Origin: SZUA-117 sp964630795
GTDB lineage: Bacteria; Pseudomonadota; Gammaproteobacteria; Steroidobacterales; Woeseiaceae
Direction of reading: 5' to 3'
Length of the DNA stretch: 64,000 bases
NCBI GenBank assembly: GCA_964630795.1
Contig: CAZVWF010000004.1
Location: forward strand, 1 to 64,000
The notes under the pieces are model-generated. The model did no database searches and was not told the DNA's origin. It saw only the letters and a list, made by a program, of their open reading frames with translations. The number at the start of each line of letters is the position of its first letter. The first letter of the stretch is position 1. The translations under genes and the position numbers were made by a program. Positions 9,267 through 17,644 of the stretch are shown here, piece after piece.

Positions 9267-10301
9267 ATGAAAACAGTCTACAGCGATGTACACAACGGCC
9301 ACAGCGGGCTGCTGGATCCTCGTGGAGTCGAGTGGCGGGAAAGTGCGGAGTGCCCGGCACGGGCAAACAACGTCGAGGCCGCCATCCGGGGCGCAGGCGC
9401 GTCGGAGATCATCGCGCCGGACGAGTTTCCCGAGGAAAAATACCTGCGCCTGCACGCACCGGACTATCTCGAGTTCCTCAAAACGGTCTGGCAGGAGTGG
9501 GAGGCCTCCGACGAGGTTGGCGAAAACGCCCGCCCGGATACTTTCGTCGGTGCCGGCATGCGACACAACGCAGACACGACCTGCGTCGTCGGCAAGCTCG
9601 GTCGTTACTCGTTTGATGCAACCTCGCCTTTTGTCGAGGGCAGCTGGGATGCGATCAGGACATCGGCGAATATCGCGCTGACCGGTGCCGAGATTATCAA
9701 GGGGAGTGATCGTTTCGCCTTCGCGGCCTGCCGCCCGCCGGGGCATCATGCGACGGAAACCTACTGTGGTGGATACTGCTACCTGAACAATAATTCGCTG
9801 GCCGCCCAGTCCTTGCTCGATAGCGGGGCCTCCCGCGTGGCGATTCTCGATGTCGACTACCACCACGGCAACGGCACACAAAGCCTCTTTTATGCCCGGA
9901 ACGATGTGCTGACAATTTCGCTGCATGCAGACCCTGCCGTCGAGTACCCGTACTTTCTCGGCTATGCCGATGAACCCGGCGAAGGGCCGGGGCACGGCTT
10001 CAACGTCAATTTCCCGTTACCTTTCGGCACGGGCTGGGACACCTACGCACCGGCCCTTGAGGATGCGATCGCGCAAGTCGGGCGATTCTCACCTGACGCA
10101 CTCGTCGTCGCGCTGGGGCTGGATACCTTCGCCGGCGATCCTACGACCTATTTCAACATTGCGACAGAAGAGTTTGCCCGTATGGGTGAGGCGATAGGCG
10201 CCCTGGGTCTCAAAACGCTTGTCGTGCTGGAGGGCGGCTACTCTGTCGAATGGATCGGTGAAAATACCGTGCAGTTTCTGAATGGCCTCGAGTCATCCTG
10301 A
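9267..10301 (+). CDS. Acetylpolyamine amidohydrolase / class II histone-deacetylase-like enzyme
   Basis: 344 residues. The zinc-dependent deacetylase residues are all present: catalytic histidine pair in RPPGHHA, metal ligands in DVDYHHGNGTQ, the third ligand in GLDTFAGDP, and the C-terminal LEGGY. In bacteria this family includes acetylpolyamine amidohydrolases, which remove acetyl groups from N-acetylated polyamines. It is the last gene of the operon, four bases after the crotonase. Its presence argues that the pathway substrate reaches the cell, or is stored, as an N-acetyl compound; this is inference. It could instead deacetylate another small amide. Confidence 0.85.
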   Translation: MKTVYSDVHNGHSGLLDPRGVEWRESAECPARANNVEAAIRGAGASEIIAPDEFPEEKYLRLHAPDYLEFLKTVWQEWEASDEVGENARPDTFVGAGMRHNADTTCVVGKLGRYSFDATSPFVEGSWDAIRTSANIALTGAEIIKGSDRFAFAACRPPGHHATETYCGGYCYLNNNSLAAQSLLDSGASRVAILDVDYHHGNGTQSLFYARNDVLTISLHADPAVEYPYFLGYADEPGEGPGHGFNVNFPLPFGTGWDTYAPALEDAIAQVGRFSPDALVVALGLDTFAGDPTTYFNIATEEFARMGEAIGALGLKTLVVLEGGYSVEWIGENTVQFLNGLESS

Positions 10302-10371
10302 TGAGATCGCAAGTCAGCACTTGTGAAAAACCTGCTTGTATTTTTGGCCAGCGCACGGTGCAATTGAGCAC

Positions 10372-11301
10372 ATGAAAGCTCTGCTGTTCGCCACGATTAC
10401 TGGCTTGCTGTTTGCGATCAATGCGGTCGCGGATGACAGTTCACGCGTCGTCGTGGACTCGGCCGAACGTCGTCCGGCCTGGCTCCTCGAGGTACCCGAC
10501 AGCGTTACCGATATTCTGATCGCCGAAACGAATTCGGCGACGATGCATCGATTCGCGCGCGCCGGCGAGGATATTGTCGAGATCGACCAGCGTTACATGT
10601 CGATTGGACTCAACGGGCCCGGTAAGGAAAAAGCCTGGGACCGTCGCACGCCGCTCGGCGTTTATTTCATTACGGAAAGCCTCGATACGAGCAAGCTGCA
10701 CGACAAGTATGGCGTTGCCGCGTTTCCACTGGACTACCCGAATGCCTGGGACCGATTCAACGAGCGGACAGGCTACGGAATCTGGCTGCACGGCGTCGAC
10801 CACAATAATCCCGACCGGCCGCCACTGGACACTGATGGCTGCCTGGCGTTGCCGAACGAAGAAATCCTGAAACTGGTCGGTCGCCTTGAACCGCTGGTCA
10901 CGCCGGTCATCGTGGCCCGCGAGATGCGGTGGGCGCCGGCAGCCCAGGTTGATGCCTTGCGCCTCGAATTCCGGCTGGCCCTGGATCAGTGGCGGGACAG
11001 TCTTGCCCGCGGTGATGTCCTGGATTACCTGTCACGGTATGCGGACGATTTCCGCTACCGGGACATGGAAAGAAGTGAATGGGCCGCATATCGCATGAAC
11101 GTATTCGAGGCGCGGCACCTGGCGTCCGTTGCACTCGAAGACGTCATGCTGGTCGGCGATCCTGAAGTGCCCGGCCTTTACCTCAGTCGATTCACCCAGG
11201 TGCTCGCGACCAGTGACGGCCCGGTGCGCACGACCAAGCGTCTCTACTGGCGCCGCACGGAAGGTAAGCGCTGGCAGATCGTTTCGGAAGATTCGGGTTA
11301 G
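10372..11301 (+). CDS. Exported L,D-transpeptidase (YkuD family) with C-terminal NTF2-like domain
   Basis: 309 residues from the ATG at 10372; an earlier frame start at 10336 lacks a signal peptide. The first ~22 residues (KALLFATITGLLFAINAVADD) form a signal peptide. The catalytic region has GYGIWLHG and then TDGCLALPNEEI, matching the H-x-G...[ST]-x-G-C core of YkuD domains; the arginine that often follows the Cys segment (GCIR) is replaced by Ala. The region after about residue 205 (DQWRDSLARGDVLDYLSRY) resembles an NTF2/SnoaL-like fold often appended to these enzymes. It should cross-link or modify peptidoglycan in the periplasm. It converges on dsbA with only six bases between the stops. 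Confidence 0.8.
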   Translation: MKALLFATITGLLFAINAVADDSSRVVVDSAERRPAWLLEVPDSVTDILIAETNSATMHRFARAGEDIVEIDQRYMSIGLNGPGKEKAWDRRTPLGVYFITESLDTSKLHDKYGVAAFPLDYPNAWDRFNERTGYGIWLHGVDHNNPDRPPLDTDGCLALPNEEILKLVGRLEPLVTPVIVAREMRWAPAAQVDALRLEFRLALDQWRDSLARGDVLDYLSRYADDFRYRDMERSEWAAYRMNVFEARHLASVALEDVMLVGDPEVPGLYLSRFTQVLATSDGPVRTTKRLYWRRTEGKRWQIVSEDSG

Positions 11302-11307
11302 CGGTTT

Positions 11308-12156
11308 CTAGCGAATCGTTTCGCGTTCGACGAGCTCGTCGATCATATCCAGGAGCTGCGGGTAACCACCCGCCTCTGCTGCGCCCGTCCGGTACTTGCC
11401 GTTAACGACCACTGTCGGAACGCTGGAAATACTGTAGCGGCGAGCGAGATCCTGGGCGACACGCAGTTTCTGCGACACCTCGAAGGAGTTCCAGGTGCTG
11501 TTGAAGTCAGCGGAGCTGACACCGTGCTTGCCGAACAACTCCTCGATGGATTCGACCGAGGCCAGCCGATTGCCACGACGGTGATACTCGGCAAATACCG
11601 CATTCCGGAAGGTTGCCGGGTCGGCGATCTTGCCGTTGTTCACGAGGACTTCTTCCGTGTAGTAGAGCCGTGCGTGTAGTTGTACCAGTGGGTTCCAGGT
11701 GGCAGGAATACGGACGAAGCGAACATTGGCCGGGATGTCCTCTTTCCAGCGATTGATGAACTCCTCGAAGGTGTAGCAGTGATTGCAGCCGTACCAGAAG
11801 ATTTCGGCGACTTCGATCTTGTCGGCGCCACCGACGGTTGGTTGAGCCGGCACCATCCGGGCGAAATGCCTGCCTTCCTCGTACTTCCAGTCGCGCGTTA
11901 CCGCCGGCAATTCTTCCTGCGCCAGGATGATCGGCTGATCAGTGGCTTGGGTTTCTTCCTCTTCCGCGGCCGATTCCTCGACCATTTCCGGCTGTGCATC
12001 GTCAGCCACCGGCGTTTCGACCGGCGCAGGCGTTTCGACGACCGTGGGCGCAGCCGGCTCTGCCGCAACGGGTTGCTCTGCAACAGGCGCGTCACTGCCG
12101 CCACAGGCTGCGATCAGGAGAGACGTAAAGAATGCGAGAATACTAAAACGCTTCAT
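11308..12156 (-). CDS. dsbA: DsbA-family thiol:disulfide oxidoreductase, lipoprotein form
   Basis: 282 residues. The N-terminus is a lipoprotein signal with lipobox LIAAC (Cys18), then a Pro/Ala/Glu-rich spacer to about residue 85, then a thioredoxin-fold DsbA domain. The active site is YGCNHCYTF (Cys124 and Cys127), and the cis-proline loop is SVPTVVV. It should introduce disulfides into exported proteins from a membrane-anchored position. The family's usual CPHC is CNHC here, which should change the redox potential or pKa of the first Cys. The gene follows cytochrome c4 in the polA-engB-cc4-dsbA order well known from pseudomonads, supporting the assignment. Confidence 0.9.
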   Translation of the reverse strand: MKRFSILAFFTSLLIAACGGSDAPVAEQPVAAEPAAPTVVETPAPVETPVADDAQPEMVEESAAEEEETQATDQPIILAQEELPAVTRDWKYEEGRHFARMVPAQPTVGGADKIEVAEIFWYGCNHCYTFEEFINRWKEDIPANVRFVRIPATWNPLVQLHARLYYTEEVLVNNGKIADPATFRNAVFAEYHRRGNRLASVESIEELFGKHGVSSADFNSTWNSFEVSQKLRVAQDLARRYSISSVPTVVVNGKYRTGAAEAGGYPQLLDMIDELVERETIR

Positions 12157-12227
12157 CGGGATTACTCCGGGCTGGGAAAGTCCAGACCAGTATCTCTGAC
12201 CGACTTTCCCGGGGTTGGTTTAACAAG

Positions 12228-12848
12228 CTACTGCAAACCTTGCATGTAAGAGGCAACGGCGACGATTTCTTCTTCACTTAGCGTCGCAGCGATATCACGC
12301 ATTACGCGTGTCGGACCATCGGACTTGCGGGCACCACTGGCATAAGCGCGCAGTTGCGCCGCTGCATAAACGGCATACTGACCGCGAATGGCGGGTACGG
12401 AGTTCGCCGGATTGCCGAGCCCTGTCGGGCCATGGCAGGCGATGCACGCGCTGGCGCGCGACTCACGATCGCCGCCACGATAGAGACGCTGGCCGAGGCT
12501 GATGACAGACGGGTCCGCCACGGATTTCGCTGCCGGCGGCATGCCTTCGTAGTACACGGACAGGTTGCGCATATCTTCTTCTGTCAGGGTCATGACCTGG
12601 CCGAGCATCAGGGGTTCCGATCGGGTGCCGTTCTTGAATGCCTGCAGTTGCTCGACCATGTAGGTCGCGTGCTGTCCTGCGATGCTGGGCCATACCGGGT
12701 TCACGCTGTTGCCGTCCTGGCCGTGACAGGCCGCACAGGTAATAGACCTGGCCTGGCCGGCCTGGGCATCGCCTTCCACCAGGCCATCTGCCTGGGCGAT
12801 GCCGGAGAAAAAGACGAGGGTGGCCAGGGCCGCAAATTTGTTCTTCAT
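12228..12848 (-). CDS. Cytochrome c4 (di-heme, periplasmic)
   Basis: 206 residues from the ATG at 12848, which has AAGGAT directly upstream; a longer frame to 12902 has no signal peptide at its start. A signal peptide ends after GIAQA. Two CxxCH heme-binding sites are present, CAACH (Cys38) and CIACH in the second half, each followed by the 'G-x-x-G' loop of cytochrome c4, and the two halves are homologous repeats. It passes electrons to terminal oxidases in the periplasm. It lies upstream of dsbA on the same strand and is divergent from engB. Confidence 0.92.
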   Translation of the reverse strand: MKNKFAALATLVFFSGIAQADGLVEGDAQAGQARSITCAACHGQDGNSVNPVWPSIAGQHATYMVEQLQAFKNGTRSEPLMLGQVMTLTEEDMRNLSVYYEGMPPAAKSVADPSVISLGQRLYRGGDRESRASACIACHGPTGLGNPANSVPAIRGQYAVYAAAQLRAYASGARKSDGPTRVMRDIAATLSEEEIVAVASYMQGLQ

Positions 12849-13076
12849 ATCCTTAAAACCGTACTCGATCGAGCGACAGGTTAACTGCCGCGAAAATGTC
12901 ATTGCAATTAAACCGATAAGGGACGTGACGTCAATCCGTGATTCCGCGGATTCGCGCCTGTGTGGCGGCGATTACGGAATCGGCCGGTGGCCTTGCTGTC
13001 GGCCGCCGGAGCCGTCAAAATCTAGGGCCCTTCGGCCAGCAAGCCCCAAATTATACACACATCGGGGCCAGTTCCC

Positions 13077-13667
13077 ATGTCGCAATTCCCGGATGCACGC
13101 TTCATTCTGAGCGCTAATGCGCCTGCCCAGTTCCTCCCTGACAGAGGCTCGGAAGTGGCCGTCGCCGGGCGCTCGAATGCCGGCAAATCCAGTGCGATCA
13201 ATGTGATCGTGAATCGTCGGCAGTTCGCACGGACCAGCAAGACGCCCGGCCGTACCCAGCTCGTCAATTTCTTTGAATTGCGCCCGGACCAGCGCCTGGT
13301 CGATCTTCCGGGTTACGGTTTCGCCAGGGTCTCCGACAAGGTCCGGGACCATTGGGGGCGGCTGCTACAGGAGTACTTTGAGTCGCGCGAGAGCTTGACG
13401 GGCCTGTTGCTGGTGGTCGATATCCGTCGCCGACTGACAGCCTTCGATGAGCAGATGCTTGCGTTTGCGGAGTCGGTCTCACTGCCGGTGCACCTGTTGC
13501 TGACCAAGGCAGACAAATTGAAAAGGGGCCAGGCTGCGACCGCGCATCTTGAGGTGGCGAGAGCGCTGGGTGATCACGCCTCGGTCCAGCTGTTTTCAGC
13601 GCTGAATCGCCAGGGCGTGGACGAGGCGCGTGAGGTCCTGAACCGCTTTCTCGAAGAGACGGAATAA
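13077..13667 (+). CDS. engB: Ribosome-biogenesis GTPase EngB (YihA/YsxC)
   Basis: 196 residues, the usual family length. GTPase motifs are in order: P-loop GRSNAGKSS, switch region with TPGRTQ, DLPGYGFA (G3), TKAD (G4) and SALNRQG (G5). EngB is needed for assembly of the large ribosomal subunit. It is divergent from cytochrome c4 and converges on the polA side, with a predicted small RNA between the two stops. The stop codon is touched by the terminator of that RNA on the other strand. Confidence 0.95.
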   Translation: MSQFPDARFILSANAPAQFLPDRGSEVAVAGRSNAGKSSAINVIVNRRQFARTSKTPGRTQLVNFFELRPDQRLVDLPGYGFARVSDKVRDHWGRLLQEYFESRESLTGLLLVVDIRRRLTAFDEQMLAFAESVSLPVHLLLTKADKLKRGQAATAHLEVARALGDHASVQLFSALNRQGVDEAREVLNRFLEETE

Positions 13668-13696
13668 AAAAACCCCGGTTGCGAACAACCGGGGTT
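13665..13696 (-). terminator. Intrinsic terminator of the polA-engB small RNA
   Basis: Minus-strand stem AACCCCGGTTG / CAACCGGGGTT around a four-base loop, followed by a run of T (complement of the A run at 13665-13670). On the plus strand the same hairpin is not followed by a T run, so it serves minus-strand transcription, not engB. Confidence 0.85.
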
Positions 13697-13774
13697 GAGA
13701 CAGGCAACAGGCTTGGGGTGGCCGTGTTGCTACCCCGCTTAGGGAGGTAAGCGGGAAAGTGACCAACTCACTCA
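13665..13774 (-). ncRNA. Predicted small RNA in the polA-engB interval (Spot 42/ErsA locus), three hairpins
   Basis: Read on the minus strand, the interval after polA holds an independent transcription unit of about 110 nt. It has a sigma-E-like promoter (13780-13806), a hairpin at 13755-13734 with stem CCCGCTTA/TAAGCGGG and loop CCUCCC, a second hairpin at 13730-13704 with stem GCAACA(c)GGC/GCCTGTTGC and loop CACCCCAA, and a strong intrinsic terminator. No reading frame of note is present. In enterobacteria this same interval encodes Spot 42 (spf), and in Pseudomonas the AlgU-dependent ErsA; the homology of position is established for those, while a functional link here is inference. The start site is estimated from the -10. 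Confidence 0.65.
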
Positions 13775-13779
13775 GATAC

Positions 13780-13806
13780 TTTGATCCGTATCTACCCGAC
13801 AAGTTC
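13780..13806 (-). promoter_or_regulatory. Sigma-E (RpoE/AlgU)-type promoter of the polA-engB small RNA
   Basis: On the minus strand GGGAACTT (core GAACTT complementary to 13801-13806) is followed after exactly 16 bases by TCAAA (complement of 13780-13784). This matches the -35 GGAACTT and one accepted form of the -10 of envelope-stress sigma factors. It lies at the right distance to start the hairpin RNA at about 13774. Confidence 0.6.
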
Positions 13807-13871
13807 CCTCGTTTTCGATGGTTTGATTATTTGGCCCGATCTTTGCCGATCGGTCGACAGGACGGCCCTAC

Positions 13872-13889
13872 AAAAGACCGAAAACGGTC
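13872..13889 (-). terminator. Short terminator after polA
   Basis: On the minus strand GACCG-TTTT-CGGTC is followed by TTTT, 15-30 bases past the polA stop. The stem is only 5 bp, so termination may be partial, but it separates polA from the downstream small-RNA unit. Confidence 0.55.
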
Positions 13890-13903
13890 CAGATGCGCTG
13901 AGA

Positions 13904-16603
13904 TCAGTGTGCTTCGTCCCAGTTGGAACCGACCCCGGCGTCGACTTTCAGCGGGACTGCCAGGTCGGCGGCGGCACTCATCAGGGCGATGATGTCCTCG
14001 CGCACGTCGTCGACCGATTTTTCTGCGACCTCGAAGACGAGTTCGTCGTGCACCTGCATGATCATTGTCGCCGGCGCCTTGCTGTCTTCGATCCAGGTCT
14101 GCACCGTGACCATCGCGCGCTTGATGATGTCGGCCGCTGTCCCCTGCATCGGTGCGTTGATCGCGCTGCGCTCGGCGTACTGGCGTCGCTGCACATTACG
14201 GTCGTTAATCTCCGGCAGGTACAGGCGACGGCCGAACTCGGTCTCGACGTAGCCTTCCTGGCGAGCCCGGTCACGAATGTCATCCATGAATTGTTTAACC
14301 CCGGGATAGCGGTCGAAATAAAGGTCCATGTATTCCTGGGCCTGGTCCCGACCGATACCGAGCTGCTTGCCCAGACCGAAGGCGGACATGCCATACATCA
14401 GGCCGAAGTTAATGGCCTTCGCCGAACGTCGGTGGTCGACCGTGACAGCGTCCGTGTCCAGCTCGAATACCTCGGCTGCAGTTGCCGCATGCACGTCGCG
14501 GTCATCGCCGAAGGCGGCAAGCAGACCCTTGTCCCCGGACAGGTGCGCCATGATGCGCAACTCGATCTGGGAATAGTCCGCAGCGAGCAAAACGGTGCCG
14601 TCGGGGGGCACGAAAGCCTGGCGAATCTTGCGGCCTTCGGGCGTACGAATCGGGATGTTCTGCAGATTGGGGTCGGTTGACGAGAGACGTCCGGTTGCCG
14701 CGACTGCCTGGTGATACGAGGTATGAATGCGACCGGTGGTTTCCGAAATCTGCAGCGGCAGCTTGTCGGTGTAGGTGCTCTTCAGCTTACTGACGCTCCG
14801 GTACTCAAGGATGATACGGGGCAGGTCGTAGTCGTCCGCGAGTTTCTGGAGGACGTCTTCTGCCGTCGATGGCTGACCCTTGGGCGTCTTGTGAAGGACG
14901 GGCAATCCGAGTTCCCCGAACAGAATTTCCTGCAGTTGCTTCGGGCTGCCGAGGTTGAATGGTCCACCGGCGTGCTCGTGCGCCAACGCTTCCAGCGCAG
15001 CCATCGTTTCCGCGAGTGCGCCGCTTTGCTTTTTCAGCATGCTGCGATCGAGCAATACACCGGTTTCTTCCATGCCGAGGAGGACGGGAACCAGCGGTTG
15101 CTCGATATCTTCGTAGACGGACTTAAGCGATGGCGTCTTCTGTAATTCGTCCCAAAGGTGCTCATGGAGCTTGAGCGTGATATCTGCGTCTTCCGCCGCG
15201 TAGGGGGCCGCCTGTTCCAGGTCGACCTGGTTAAACGTAAGTTGTTTGGCACCCTTGCCGGCGACATCCTCGTAGTGAATCGTGTTGATGTTCAGGTAGA
15301 AGCCTGCGACTGAATCCATGTCGTGACGCGTAGCGACACTGTTCAGCACATAGGACTCGAGCATCGAATCAAATGCCATGCCGCGAAGCGAGATGTTGTA
15401 GCGCGCGAAAATGTGCGCGTCGTATTTCAGGTGGTGGCCGACTTTCTTTTTTCCCGGGTCTTCCAGGAACGGCTTCATTGCGGCCAGCACGTCATCGCGG
15501 TCGAGTTGATCGGGTGCGCCGGGATAATCGTGCGCAACCGGAATGTAGGCTGCCTCACCGGTTTCGACGGCCAAAGAGATGCCGACCAGTTCGGCTTCCA
15601 TGTAATTGATGCTCGTGGTCTCGGTATCGATTGCGACCAGCGCCGCTGATTCGACCTTTTCCAGCCAGCGGTCAAAAGCGTTCCGGGTGAGGACGGTTTC
15701 GTAGTCGCCCTTGTTGCTGGCGACCGGCCCGGACTCCACTTCGTCGTCCCCGGCTCCATCAAGCTGACTGAGCATGCGCCGCAATTCGAACCGGGTGAAG
15801 ATTTCCCGAAGGGAGTCGTTGTCCGGCGTGGCCCGCTTCAGTTCTGCCGGTTCATCGCCCAGTTCAACATCTTGTCGAATGGTGGCGAGTTCGCGTGACA
15901 GGGACAACTGTTCCAGGTTGTCGCGCAGGCTTTCCCCGACTTTTCCCTTGATGGCTTCTGCGTTCTCGACTATGCCGTCGGCCGTTCCGTATTCATTGAG
16001 CCATTTGGCCGCGGTCTTGGCGCCGACCTTCGGAACGCCCGGAATGTTGTCCGATGAGTCGCCGACGAGTGCGAGCCAATCGATGATCTGTTCGGGAAAC
16101 ACGTCAAACTTCTCTTTGACGCCGTCGCGATCGAGCACGGCGCCGGTCATCGTATTGACGATCGTCACCCGGTCATTGACGAGCTGTGCCATGTCCTTGT
16201 CGCCGGTTGATATCAGGACGTCCATCCCGGCCGCTGCAGCCTGTCGGCTCAGCGTGCCGATCACATCATCGGCTTCGACGCCCTCGATACGCAAAAGGGG
16301 CAGGCCCATTGCGGGAATCGTATCGAGCAGGGGCTGAATCTGTTCGCGGAGATCGTCGGGCATGGCGTCCCGGTTCGCCTTGTATTCCGGATAAAGGTCG
16401 TCACGAAAAGTCTTGCCCGGCGCGTCGAAGACCACGACGAAATGCTCGGTGTCCTCTTCCGCCATCAACCGGGCGATCATGTTCAGTACGCCATGAATGG
16501 CGCCGGTGGGCTCGCCACGTGAACTGGTCAGTTTCGGTAGCGCGTGGTATGCGCGGTACAAATAAGAGGAACCGTCCACCAGGACGATTTTGCCGTCGCT
16601 CAT
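13904..16603 (-). CDS. polA: DNA polymerase I
   Basis: 899 residues with all three activities. The 5'-3' exonuclease domain (about 1-290) starts with VLVDGSSYLYRAYHAL and has FDAPGKTFR. The 3'-5' proofreading domain (about 310-500) keeps the metal-binding acidic residues (VAIDTETTSI). The polymerase domain (about 500-899) has motif A DYSQIELRI, the O-helix RRSAKAINFGLMYG and motif C VHDELVFE. It fills gaps in replication and repair. A short terminator and then a small-RNA unit follow it, and a small LptM-like lipoprotein gene lies upstream on the same strand. Confidence 0.98.
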   Translation of the reverse strand: MSDGKIVLVDGSSYLYRAYHALPKLTSSRGEPTGAIHGVLNMIARLMAEEDTEHFVVVFDAPGKTFRDDLYPEYKANRDAMPDDLREQIQPLLDTIPAMGLPLLRIEGVEADDVIGTLSRQAAAAGMDVLISTGDKDMAQLVNDRVTIVNTMTGAVLDRDGVKEKFDVFPEQIIDWLALVGDSSDNIPGVPKVGAKTAAKWLNEYGTADGIVENAEAIKGKVGESLRDNLEQLSLSRELATIRQDVELGDEPAELKRATPDNDSLREIFTRFELRRMLSQLDGAGDDEVESGPVASNKGDYETVLTRNAFDRWLEKVESAALVAIDTETTSINYMEAELVGISLAVETGEAAYIPVAHDYPGAPDQLDRDDVLAAMKPFLEDPGKKKVGHHLKYDAHIFARYNISLRGMAFDSMLESYVLNSVATRHDMDSVAGFYLNINTIHYEDVAGKGAKQLTFNQVDLEQAAPYAAEDADITLKLHEHLWDELQKTPSLKSVYEDIEQPLVPVLLGMEETGVLLDRSMLKKQSGALAETMAALEALAHEHAGGPFNLGSPKQLQEILFGELGLPVLHKTPKGQPSTAEDVLQKLADDYDLPRIILEYRSVSKLKSTYTDKLPLQISETTGRIHTSYHQAVAATGRLSSTDPNLQNIPIRTPEGRKIRQAFVPPDGTVLLAADYSQIELRIMAHLSGDKGLLAAFGDDRDVHAATAAEVFELDTDAVTVDHRRSAKAINFGLMYGMSAFGLGKQLGIGRDQAQEYMDLYFDRYPGVKQFMDDIRDRARQEGYVETEFGRRLYLPEINDRNVQRRQYAERSAINAPMQGTAADIIKRAMVTVQTWIEDSKAPATMIMQVHDELVFEVAEKSVDDVREDIIALMSAAADLAVPLKVDAGVGSNWDEAH

Positions 16604-16634
16604 CAGCTTGTTGGCGGGTAGTCCCGCTCCCGTT

Positions 16635-16829
16635 TTAGTTCTGGATTGTTATCGGCGTGTCGTCGTCTTCGTCACGATCTTCATCGACCTGGGCGTTCTC
16701 CTGCGGCGGCGTGGTCAGCCGCACCGCATTCGGGTCGCCCGGCAGAAACAATGGCCCTTTCTGGCCACAACCGGCGAAAACAAAGGTCGCCAGCAGCGCA
16801 ACGGCGATACGTTTCATTAAATTATTCAT
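16635..16829 (-). CDS. lptM: Small LptM (YifL)-type lipoprotein
   Basis: 64 residues. The signal ends in a lipobox (FVFAGC), followed at once by GQKGPLFLPGD, the defining motif of the small LptM/YifL lipoproteins; the tail is acidic (EDRDEDDD). In E. coli LptM binds the LptDE translocon and helps LptD oxidation. I chose the ATG at 16829 because GGAA precedes it at a suitable distance; the next ATG at 16817 has no ribosome-binding site. It lies upstream of polA and is divergent from the esterase gene. The co-localisation of LptM with dsbA nearby is suggestive only. Confidence 0.8.
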   Translation of the reverse strand: MNNLMKRIAVALLATFVFAGCGQKGPLFLPGDPNAVRLTTPPQENAQVDEDRDEDDDTPITIQN

Positions 16830-16960
16830 GACAATGTTCCGGATGGTATACCACATCGCCCTGCAAATCCGTGATGCAGCGTACCGGGTCTTGATCCGGA
16901 ATTGACCGGAGCAAGCGCATTTCCATTACACTGCACGCCTTTTGGCAGGAATAGCGACGC

Positions 16961-17644
16961 ATGGAAAAACCGGAAGTGGTCGAAGTGGATCCGGGTCCGG
17001 ATCCGGATGGTGCGGTCATCTGGCTTCACGGGCTGGGCGCCGATGGACACGATTTCGAGCCGATCGTGCCCGAACTTGATCTTGGTGACGAGGCCCGGCT
17101 GCGATACGTGTTTCCGCACGCCCCTGTTCGTCCGGTTACGATCAATGGTGGCATGAGTATGCGGGCGTGGTACGACATCATGACGCTCGAACGCGGCGGG
17201 CCGCAGGATGAAGAAGGTATTCGCGCCAGCGGCGATATCCTCGAGGGATTGATCATGCAGGAGCAAGAGCGTGGTATTCCCTGCCAGAAGATCGTGGTCG
17301 CCGGCTTTTCCCAGGGCGGCGCGATTGCATTGCATACGGCTACGCGATTCAGCGAGCCGCTGGGCGGCCTGATGGCGCTGTCTACCTATGTACCGCTGCG
17401 TGACACCCTGGACGCTGAAGTTTTCAACAATGCACAGTCACAATCCCGGGATCTGAAGATATTCATGGCCCATGGCTCGTTTGACCCCGTTGTCCCTGTG
17501 GAACTCGGTGAAAGCTCCAGGGACCTGCTGCAGGACAACGGTTTTTCGGTCGAGTGGCGTGACTACCCGATGGCGCATGCAGTGTGCGCGGAGGAAATTA
17601 CGCATATTCGCAACTGGTTGGGATCGATCTACCGGCCGTCCTGA
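16961..17644 (+). CDS. Carboxylesterase/phospholipase family alpha/beta hydrolase
   Basis: 227 residues. The catalytic triad of the family is visible: Ser in AGFSQGGAIAL, Asp in HGSFDPVVP, His in PMAHAV. HGLGADGHDF near the N-terminus is the oxyanion-side HGxG motif. No signal peptide, so it is cytosolic. Members hydrolyse short-chain acyl esters and lysophospholipids, and relatives remove acyl groups from proteins. Its 3' end overlaps the convergent NRDE gene by 16 bp. Confidence 0.88.
   Translation: MEKPEVVEVDPGPDPDGAVIWLHGLGADGHDFEPIVPELDLGDEARLRYVFPHAPVRPVTINGGMSMRAWYDIMTLERGGPQDEEGIRASGDILEGLIMQEQERGIPCQKIVVAGFSQGGAIALHTATRFSEPLGGLMALSTYVPLRDTLDAEVFNNAQSQSRDLKIFMAHGSFDPVVPVELGESSRDLLQDNGFSVEWRDYPMAHAVCAEEITHIRNWLGSIYRPS

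Noticed and set aside
12354..12884. 176-codon plus frame antisense to cytochrome c4
   Set aside because: Mirror frame of a gene with two CxxCH sites; no start signal.
13671..13696. Terminator for engB on the plus strand
   Set aside because: The hairpin lacks a T run on the plus strand; the T run is on the minus strand, so it belongs to the small RNA unit.
13781..14680. 299-codon plus frame over the 3' half of polA
   Set aside because: Long only because of GC-rich codon bias on the complementary strand of a conserved gene; no homology features.
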